From Cephaloticoccus sp. (GTDB lineage: Bacteria; Verrucomicrobiota; Verrucomicrobiia; Opitutales; Opitutaceae), in contig JAIPJW010000017.1 of the NCBI GenBank assembly GCA_021734075.1, positions 1 to 38,386 on the forward strand: a DNA stretch of 38,386 bases, read 5' to 3'. Both the position numbers and the translations under genes were made by a program. Within the stretch, counting starts at the first letter, position 1. Each line of letters starts with the position of its first letter. The notes below the pieces were generated by a model that was not told the DNA's origin, searched no databases, and worked only from the letters and a program-made list of their open reading frames with translations. Positions 32,858 to 38,386 of the stretch are shown piece after piece.

Positions 32858-34234
32858 TCAGATCACAAAATCCGCGTCGTCGGGTTTCACCACGGATTTG
32901 GCCGGGAGCAGCATGCCGGCGGCGACCGTCGCGTGGGTGCCCGGTTCAATCAGAATGAAGGAGCCGGTCAGGCGATTGGCGTGATACCCGTCGTAGACCA
33001 AGGGCTTGGCCGTGCGCAGGCGGATCTCCCCGATGTCATTGAGCTCGAGTCCGGCCGGAGCCGGACCTGGTTCAAGGGTCGTGATGTCGATGCGGTGCGT
33101 GATTTCGCTGACGATGGCCTGAGTGGTGAGGGTGGTGTGCTTGAGGAGAAACTTGCGGCCGGGAACAAGTGCCCGTGGATGCATCCAGCACACCTTGGCC
33201 AACAGATCGGATCCGGCGCCGGGCAGGTCATCCATGCCGATGATCATCTGCCCACGGCTGATGTCGATATCATGCTCCAAAAGCAACGTGACCGACTGCG
33301 GGCAAAAGGCTTCCTCGACCGGACCATTGAGCGTGTGGACTTCCTTCACCCGAGTGGTGAGCCCACCGGGCAGGACCATGACCTGTTGGCCGGGTCGCAC
33401 AATGCCGCCCGCGATCTGCCCGCTGAAGCCGCGGAAATCATGCAGGCTTGCGTCGGTGGGATTGTTGGGCCGGTTGACCCATTGCACGGGAAAGCGAAAC
33501 CCCTGCAGATTCCAATCGCTCGCAATGTGCACGGTTTCCAGATGACCGAGCAGCGAGGGTCCCACATACCAGGGGGTCTTGTCCGAGAGGGTCACCACGT
33601 TGTCGCCGTTGAGCGCGCTGATGGGGATGAACTTGACGTCCTTGATGGCCAGGCGGGGCAGAAACTTTTCAAACTCGGCGCGGATTTCATTGAAGCGGGC
33701 TTCGCTCCAACCCACGAGATCCATCTTGTTGATGGCGACGACGAGGTGGGGAATGCGCAGCAATGATGCGATGCAGGTATGGCGCCGGCTTTGCTCGATG
33801 ACCCCCGCCCGGGCATCCACCAGCACGATCGACAGATTGGCATTGGACGCCCCCGTGACCATGTTGCGCGTGTATTGCACGTGGCCGGGAGTGTCGGCGA
33901 TGATGAACTTGCGCCGCGGCGTGGCAAAGTAGCGGTAGGCGACGTCGATCGTGATGCCCTGCTCGCGCTCGGCGCGCAGCCCATCGGTCAAGTTGGCGAG
34001 ATTGATCTGCCCGCCCCCGGTGAGATCGGCGGAGCGCTGGAGCGCTTCCAGCTGATCCTCCATCAACGATTTGGAATCATAAAGCAGGCGCCCGATCAAG
34101 GTGGACTTGCCGTCATCCACACTGCCGCAGGTGTTGAAGCGCAGAATATCGATCGGCGGAACAGGCACGTCGGATGCGGATGAAATTGGGGAGACGACCG
34201 GTTCGGTCACGGAAGTGGCGAATGATGCAGACAT
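32858..34234 (-). CDS. cysN: Sulfate adenylyltransferase subunit 1 (GTPase)
   Basis: A 458-residue GTPase that drives the formation of APS by CysD. Translation-factor GTPase motifs are clear: GSVDDGKST near residue 40 (P-loop), DTPGHVQYTRNM and NKMDL. EREQGITIDVAYRYF is the switch I region and is characteristic of CysN. Domains II and III follow. There is no APS kinase (CysC) domain at the C-terminus, unlike the fused NodQ/CysNC type. The ATG at 34234 was chosen; an open extension upstream would run into cysD. It begins one base after cysD ends, with a weak AGGGA ribosome site ten bases away. It is the last gene of the cys operon; a REP-like element lies just behind. Confidence 0.93.
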   Translation of the reverse strand: MSASFATSVTEPVVSPISSASDVPVPPIDILRFNTCGSVDDGKSTLIGRLLYDSKSLMEDQLEALQRSADLTGGGQINLANLTDGLRAEREQGITIDVAYRYFATPRRKFIIADTPGHVQYTRNMVTGASNANLSIVLVDARAGVIEQSRRHTCIASLLRIPHLVVAINKMDLVGWSEARFNEIRAEFEKFLPRLAIKDVKFIPISALNGDNVVTLSDKTPWYVGPSLLGHLETVHIASDWNLQGFRFPVQWVNRPNNPTDASLHDFRGFSGQIAGGIVRPGQQVMVLPGGLTTRVKEVHTLNGPVEEAFCPQSVTLLLEHDIDISRGQMIIGMDDLPGAGSDLLAKVCWMHPRALVPGRKFLLKHTTLTTQAIVSEITHRIDITTLEPGPAPAGLELNDIGEIRLRTAKPLVYDGYHANRLTGSFILIEPGTHATVAAGMLLPAKSVVKPDDADFVI

Positions 34235-34235
34235 G

Positions 34236-35138
34236 TCAAAAGTATCCCTGTTTTTTCCGGTCTTCCATGGCCGCCTCGGAAGTGCGGTCATCGGCGCGTG
34301 AGCCGCGCTCCGTGACACGGGCGGCGGCGATTTCGGTGATGATGTCGTCCACATCGTTGGCGGGCGACTCGATCATCCCGGTGCTGATGATGTCACCGAT
34401 GGTGCGCACGCGCACAACCAGTTCCTTGATTTCCTCGTGGGGTTTGGGCGGCACGAGCTCGGTGACGGGCAACCACTGGTTTTGGCGGCGAACGCAGCGG
34501 CGGAGGTGGCTGAAATAGATTGAGGGCACTTCGAGTTCCTCGCGCTTGATGTATTCCCAGACGTCGGACTCCGTCCAATTACTGATGGGGAAGGCGCGCA
34601 TGTGTTCGCCGGGATTCACGCGGGTGTTGTAGAGGTTCCAGATTTCCGGCCGTTGGTTCTTGGGATCCCATTGGCCGAAGCTGTCGCGGAAACTGAAGAA
34701 ACGTTCCTTGGCCCGGGCCTTTTCCTCGTCCCGTCGGGCCCCGCCGATGAGGCAGTCGAAACGAAATTCCTCCGTCGCGGCCAGGAGGGTGGGGATTTGC
34801 AGACGATTGCGGCTGATTTCGCCCGGGGCCGGGGTGGCAATCCCGCTGGCGATCGCGTCCTCGACCTTGCGCACGATGAGTTTGGCGGCCAGTTGCGCGG
34901 CCCGGCGGTCCCGGAATTCATTGAGTTCCGGAAAATGGTGACCGGTGTCCACATTGAGCAGCGGCATCGGCAGGTCCGAGGGACGAAAGGCCTTTTCCGC
35001 GAGGCGCAATAGACAAATGGAATCCTTGCCGCCTGAGAATAGAATGGCCGGGCGTTCGAATTCGCCGGCGACCTCACGCATGATGTGAATGGCCTCGGTT
35101 TCGAGATACTGCAGATGATCGAGATGATAGTTGCTCAA
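34236..35138 (-). CDS. cysD: Sulfate adenylyltransferase subunit 2
   Basis: A 300-residue ATP pyrophosphatase-type enzyme, the usual family length, which joins ATP and sulfate to adenylyl sulfate. The PP-loop SGGKDSICLLRLAEKAF is near residues 35-51, followed by LLNVDTGHHFPELNEFRD, FDCLIGGARRDEEKARAKERFFSFRD and NWTESDVWEYIKREELEVP, all CysD features. It acts with CysN, whose gene follows after one base. It is separated from cysH by 137 bases that contain a double hairpin repeat. Confidence 0.95.
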   Translation of the reverse strand: MSNYHLDHLQYLETEAIHIMREVAGEFERPAILFSGGKDSICLLRLAEKAFRPSDLPMPLLNVDTGHHFPELNEFRDRRAAQLAAKLIVRKVEDAIASGIATPAPGEISRNRLQIPTLLAATEEFRFDCLIGGARRDEEKARAKERFFSFRDSFGQWDPKNQRPEIWNLYNTRVNPGEHMRAFPISNWTESDVWEYIKREELEVPSIYFSHLRRCVRRQNQWLPVTELVPPKPHEEIKELVVRVRTIGDIISTGMIESPANDVDDIITEIAAARVTERGSRADDRTSEAAMEDRKKQGYF

Positions 35139-35169
35139 GGTAAAAAGGGGAGTGTTTAAGGTCAGCTTT

Positions 35170-35242
35170 GTAGGGCAGGGTCGCTGACCCCGCCTTTCAT
35201 GCCGTTGATCGGCGAGGCGGGATCAGGCGATCCCGCCCCACA
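35170..35242 (-). repeat. REP-like double hairpin between cysH and cysD
   Basis: GGGTC/GACCC (35178-35190) and the perfect nine-base stem GGCGGGATC/GATCCCGCC (35216-35237, loop AGGC) stand side by side. The ends (GTAGGGC... and ...GCCCCACA) are nearly complementary. It sits inside the cys operon and could alter the ratio of cysH to cysD message. No T-run is present. Confidence 0.65.
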
Positions 35243-35275
35243 ATCTGGATTGGCGGTGCAGGCGGGCATCGATCC

Positions 35276-35962
35276 TCAAATCCCGGCGCCGTGGGCGACC
35301 GTATCGACAGCTTGTTTGCCCCAGGCGGCGTGCAACCCGCATTCGCGTTTTTCATCGGCCTTGGCCGGATCGAAGTAGTCCCACTCGTTGGGCAGGTCGT
35401 GTTCGGCGAGGTAGGCTTCCAGGTCCGCATCGCTCCAGTGAAACACCGGGCTGATCTTCAAGGCGCCGAAGTTTTTGTCGACGGAGACGATATCCAGTTC
35501 CGCCCGGTTCGGATTCTGGACCTTGCGCAGGGCCGTGATCCAGATTTTGGGCGCAAGTTCACTCATGCCGCGTTGAAACGGCTCGAGCTTCATCTGCGTG
35601 CTGAAGAGTTTGAGCGCGGTCTCGTTGGTGGTATCGGGCACCGGACCATGGATCGCGTCGCGATGGGCCACCGTGAGGCGCGGCAGAAAGGGATGGAGGT
35701 TGAGGTTCAGTTGTGTGCGCAGCGTCTCGGCGTGCCGGTAGGTGGCCGGACGATTATAACCGTGATCAACCCAGAGGACGGGGATTTCGGGCAGAGCCCG
35801 GGTGGCCAAGTGCAGCACCACGGCCTCGTAGGGGCGAAAATTGGTGGAGACGATGGCTTGATCCGGCGCCAGGGCGACGGCCCATTGCACGATCTCAAGC
35901 GGTGTCTTTTCGCGCAGTTCGGAGTTCCAGGCGGCTATTTGTTCGGGAGAATTGAGTGGCAT
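35276..35962 (-). CDS. cysH: Phosphoadenosine phosphosulfate reductase
   Basis: A 228-residue thiol-dependent reductase that converts PAPS to sulfite. The C-terminal ECGLHAAWG holds the catalytic Cys208. It is the only cysteine in the protein, so the CC...CxxC cluster residues of APS reductases are absent, which points to the PAPS type. The PP-loop region reads IVSTNFRPYEAVVLHL, changed from the usual SSSFG pattern; WVDHGYNRPATYRHAETL, KLEPFQRGMSEL and WITALRKVQNPNRAELD are the other family blocks. It follows the DUF2061 gene by 18 bases. A PAPS enzyme needs APS kinase, which I do not see in this window. Confidence 0.88.
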   Translation of the reverse strand: MPLNSPEQIAAWNSELREKTPLEIVQWAVALAPDQAIVSTNFRPYEAVVLHLATRALPEIPVLWVDHGYNRPATYRHAETLRTQLNLNLHPFLPRLTVAHRDAIHGPVPDTTNETALKLFSTQMKLEPFQRGMSELAPKIWITALRKVQNPNRAELDIVSVDKNFGALKISPVFHWSDADLEAYLAEHDLPNEWDYFDPAKADEKRECGLHAAWGKQAVDTVAHGAGI

Positions 35963-35980
35963 GAGCGTAATCCGGTGAAA

Positions 35981-36208
35981 TCAGCTGGCTGGGGTTGTGG
36001 TGAGTTTGATGCGGCCAAAGGCCACGCGGTCCCAAGCCCGTTCGTGCACGAAATAAAGGAAAACCTTCGTGAACAGTTCGACGAAACCAATGCTGAACGC
36101 CCAACGGGCCTGACCGGTGATGAGATACGATATCACAATCGTATCGATGGTGCCGGTGATGCGCCAGGAGATGGCCTTGAGCAGACTGCGGGAGCGTTTG
36201 TCCTTCAT
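35981..36208 (-). CDS. DUF2061 membrane protein
   Basis: A 75-residue protein with two hydrophobic segments: ISWRITGTIDTIVISYLITG and FSIGFVELFTKVFLYFVHERAWDRV. This pattern, with a conserved start KAISWRITGT and an end in HERxWDR, is the DUF2061 family of small predicted inner-membrane proteins, often found within sulfate assimilation operons. Its role is not established. The ATG at 36208 was used; it lies 19 bases after cysI and 18 bases before cysH in the same operon. Confidence 0.85.
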   Translation of the reverse strand: MKDKRSRSLLKAISWRITGTIDTIVISYLITGQARWAFSIGFVELFTKVFLYFVHERAWDRVAFGRIKLTTTPAS

Positions 36209-36227
36209 GGGCGGAGAAAAGGGAAGT

Positions 36228-37919
36228 TCAGTTTGCACCGGTAGCAGCGCCTTGCTCCGGCCAGAGGACCCGGGCGGCGAAATCGCCGAAACGCTCGCCA
36301 CTGGTGCGCTCGGCTTTCCATCGTTGCAGGAGAGGCGTCAACTCGGCCTCGACCTCCGCCTCCTTGATGACCTCCTTGTAAACGCGATTGAGGCGTGTGC
36401 CCGCCGCGTTGCCGCCGAGCCAGAGTTGATAGCGCCCGGGAGCTTTGCCAACGAAGGCGATTTCGGCCATGTAAGGACGGGCGCAACCGTTGGGGCAGCC
36501 GGTGGACCGGATGATGATCTCCTCGCCGCCCAGACCCAGCTCGCCGCCCAGTTTTTCAATGCGGTCGATCAGGCCGGGGAGCATGCGTTCGGACTCCGCC
36601 AGGCCCAGACCACACGTGGGCAGCGAAGGGCAGGCCATCGCGGCGCCGTGCAGGATGGAGGCTTGATGGTCCACCTTGACGCCGTGGGTGCCCAGCAGGT
36701 TGGTGATGCCGGGCCGGTCGGTGTCGGGCACGTTGGCGATGATGACATTCTGGTTGGCGGAGAGCCGGAATTCCACGTGGGGGAACTGCTCTGCGACCTG
36801 GCGCAAGGCGGTTTTTTGAGCATGGCCGGCCACGTCCTTGATGCGACCAGTCTCGACAAAGAGCGTGAGAAATTGACTGCCATCCACGGCGCGGTGCCAG
36901 CCATAGAGGTCGCCGGTGGTGGTGAATGTGTAATCGCGGGCCGCGGCCAAGGTGACCCCGGCGCGCTGGTTGATTTCACTGCGCAACCAAGCCACGCCCT
37001 TTTCCTCGACGACATACTTGAGACGGGCGTGTTTGCGGTCGGTGCGGTCGCCAAAGTCGCGGTGGATCGTGAGCACGGCCTTGGCGACGGCCACGACCTG
37101 ATCCGGCGTGATGAAGCCAACAACGTCGGCCAGCCGGGGAAAGGTTTGCACGTTGTTGTGACTGCGACCCATGCCACCGCCAACCGTGACGTTGTAGCCG
37201 AGCAAAGTGTCACCGTCCGTGATCGCGATGAAGCCAAGGTCATTGGTGAAGATGTCCATGTCGTTCACCGGGGGGATGACAAAGCTGGCCTTGAATTTGC
37301 GCGGCAGGTAGGTCTTGCCGTAGAGCGGATCGACGAAGTCCTTGTTGGCCGGGTCCTCGAGATTGAGCTGGGTGTTATCAATCCAGATGGCGTGATAGGC
37401 CTTGGTTTGTGGGGTGAGCGCATCAGCCAGTCGCACACTGTCCTGATAGACGAGTTCGCGCGCTCTGGTGGTGGCGGGGGTGGGCGAGGCGGTGACATTC
37501 CGGCTGACATCGCCGCAGGCCGCCAGCGTGGAGAGCAGCGACTCGTTGATTTTTTTAACCAAGGGTCCGAGGCCGGAAAGCACCACCCCGTGAAACTGAA
37601 TGCTCTGCCTCGTGGTCACGCGGAGGGTGTTGTTGCCGTATTGGGTGGCCAGATCGTCAAAGGTGACCCACTGGGCGGCCGTCATGACCCCGCCGGGGAT
37701 GCGTCCCCGGATCATCATCAGGTATTTTTTCCCGGTCTTGCGCAGGTCGCGGTCATCCTGCTGGTAGGCGCCGTGAAACTTGAGGAATTGGGTATCGTCG
37801 TCCGAAAAGCGGTCGGCCGTGGGATCAGCCATCGTGGCGGCGAGATTGCCGGCGAGCGTCGGGACGGCGTCCTTCAGGATTTCGTTGTGTGAGAGCTTGG
37901 CGGTGGTGGTTTCGGACAT
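36228..37919 (-). CDS. cysI: Assimilatory sulfite reductase, siroheme subunit
   Basis: A 563-residue enzyme that reduces sulfite to sulfide by six electrons, using siroheme and a 4Fe-4S cluster. The cluster ligands are Cys430 and Cys436 (ACPSLPTC) and Cys475 and Cys479 (GCPNGC); in Escherichia coli CysI they are 434, 440, 479 and 483, so spacing is the same. LRVTTRQSIQFHGV near residue 100 is a siroheme-contact block. The length fits CysI (570). No CysJ flavoprotein is seen, so the electron donor (ferredoxin or a distant flavoprotein) is open. It is the first gene of the operon cysI-DUF2061-cysH-cysD-cysN, and divergent from the SUMT gene. Confidence 0.94.
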   Translation of the reverse strand: MSETTTAKLSHNEILKDAVPTLAGNLAATMADPTADRFSDDDTQFLKFHGAYQQDDRDLRKTGKKYLMMIRGRIPGGVMTAAQWVTFDDLATQYGNNTLRVTTRQSIQFHGVVLSGLGPLVKKINESLLSTLAACGDVSRNVTASPTPATTRARELVYQDSVRLADALTPQTKAYHAIWIDNTQLNLEDPANKDFVDPLYGKTYLPRKFKASFVIPPVNDMDIFTNDLGFIAITDGDTLLGYNVTVGGGMGRSHNNVQTFPRLADVVGFITPDQVVAVAKAVLTIHRDFGDRTDRKHARLKYVVEEKGVAWLRSEINQRAGVTLAAARDYTFTTTGDLYGWHRAVDGSQFLTLFVETGRIKDVAGHAQKTALRQVAEQFPHVEFRLSANQNVIIANVPDTDRPGITNLLGTHGVKVDHQASILHGAAMACPSLPTCGLGLAESERMLPGLIDRIEKLGGELGLGGEEIIIRSTGCPNGCARPYMAEIAFVGKAPGRYQLWLGGNAAGTRLNRVYKEVIKEAEVEAELTPLLQRWKAERTSGERFGDFAARVLWPEQGAATGAN

Positions 37920-37928
37920 GACAGAAAA

Positions 37929-37958
37929 TTTAGTTGATTAATTAAGTGAAGAACTAAA
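37929..37958. promoter_or_regulatory. Inverted repeat in the cysI/SUMT divergent promoter
   Basis: TTTAGTT at 37929-37935 and AACTAAA at 37952-37958 are perfect inverted arms; an eight-base palindrome TTAATTAA (37938-37945) lies between. The 54-base intergenic region is strikingly AT-rich. It is a candidate operator controlling both directions, perhaps for the Rrf2/CymR-like protein (inference). Confidence 0.5.
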
Positions 37959-37973
37959 CAAAGAGCAATTCAG

Positions 37974-38386
37974 ATGAGTAAAGAACAAAAGCTTCCTTAT
38001 GACAGGACATCGCGAATTGGGCGGGTGACCCTTGTCGGGGCTGGTCCCGGCGCGGTGGATTTGCTGACCTTGCGTGGGCAACGTGTTCTCTCCGAGGCAG
38101 ATGTCGTCGTTTACGACGATTTGGTAAACCCCGAGTTGCTGGATATTTGCCCGCCCAATGCAAAACGCATCTATGTCGGCAAACGCGCCGGGGTGCATTA
38201 TGTGCCGCAGGAAAAAATATCCGCCATCCTCGTCGCGGAAGCCCGACTTGGGTGGCATGTGGTGCGTTTAAAAGGCGGCGATCCGCTCGTTTTTGGCCGG
38301 GGCGGCGAAGAAATGTCGGCCCTCGCCGCCGCAGGCATAGCCTGCGATGTGGTGCCCGGGGTCACCGCGGCCATCGCCGCCGGGGC
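37974..38386 (+). CDS. cobA: Uroporphyrinogen-III C-methyltransferase (SUMT), partial
   Basis: The frame begins at the ATG at 37974, which follows an AAGAG-like ribosome site, and runs 137 codons to the right edge. [19 protein letters not shown] at the start, [25 protein letters not shown] and [18 protein letters not shown], then [12 protein letters not shown], are the successive SUMT motifs. The enzyme methylates uroporphyrinogen III to precorrin-2, the precursor of siroheme (and of cobalamin). Its divergent placement beside the siroheme enzyme CysI points to siroheme supply. The 15 residues before RVTLVG are not conserved. The C-terminus is missing, so a fusion to other CysG domains cannot be excluded. 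Confidence 0.93.
   Translation, partial: MSKEQKLPYDRTSRIGRVTLVGAGPGAVDLLTLRGQRVLSEADVVVYDDLVNPELLDICPPNAKRIYVGKRAGVHYVPQEKISAILVAEARLGWHVVRLKGGDPLVFGRGGEEMSALAAAGIACDVVPGVTAAIAAG

Noticed and set aside
36117-37892. Plus-strand open frame of 591 codons opposite cysI
   Set aside because: It is the shadow of cysI, which has all cluster cysteines on the other strand; GC-rich codon bias opens antisense frames.

Overview
The window is a GC-rich, densely coding chromosomal stretch of 38,386 bases. It reads like a free-living Gram-negative heterotroph, probably of the Verrucomicrobiota (Opitutales-like). This is an inference from several things: secreted GxGYxYP proteins, a class II ribonucleotide reductase with an ATP-cone, PHP/SGNH/UroD-family accessory genes of the kind common in sugar clusters of that phylum, RAYT/REP elements, and many translation starts without a visible Shine-Dalgarno motif. 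No rRNA, tRNA, CRISPR array or prophage was seen.

Layout. 1-3.3 kb: an isomerase-like gene running off the left edge, a divergent AraC-type regulator and a short-chain dehydrogenase. 3.3-6.2 kb: a 368-base non-coding leader with two inverted repeats, then an adenosylcobalamin-dependent ribonucleotide reductase. 6.2-9.3 kb: a minus-strand operon of three exported proteins of unknown function. 9.5-10.5 kb: an RlmM-like rRNA methyltransferase. 10.6-15.2 kb: a tandemly duplicated two-gene module (small secreted beta-type protein plus GxGYxYP protein), closed by a strong terminator. 15.2-16.9 kb: a TrmH/SpoU methyltransferase convergent with a class I methyltransferase. 17-21.1 kb: a probable saccharopine-type lysine catabolic cluster (DUF1338/HglS-like, saccharopine dehydrogenase, ALDH7). 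21.1-22.2 kb: a GNAT acetyltransferase and a cytochrome b562-like protein. 22.2-26.7 kb: cysE, cysK, an Rrf2 regulator and a divergent SulP permease. 26.8-32 kb: an AraA-like isomerase, rhamnose mutarotase, a coupled PHP / SGNH / lipoprotein operon and a UroD-family protein. 32-32.8 kb: a RAYT transposase gene interrupted by an amber codon and flanked by REP-like repeats. 32.9-38.4 kb: the sulfate assimilation operon cysI-DUF2061-cysH-cysD-cysN, divergent from a SUMT (siroheme synthesis) gene cut by the right edge.

How the parts fit. Two blocks make cysteine from sulfate. CysDN activates sulfate, CysH (PAPS type) and CysI reduce it, and SUMT supplies the siroheme precursor for CysI. CysE and CysK then build cysteine, probably under the Rrf2/CymR-like regulator. 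No APS kinase is visible although CysH looks PAPS-specific. The sugar genes suggest use of deoxy or pentose sugars, but their substrates are not fixed by sequence. The least described parts are the duplicated GxGYxYP module, the three-gene exported operon at 6.2-9.3 kb, and the PHP/SGNH/lipoprotein operon.
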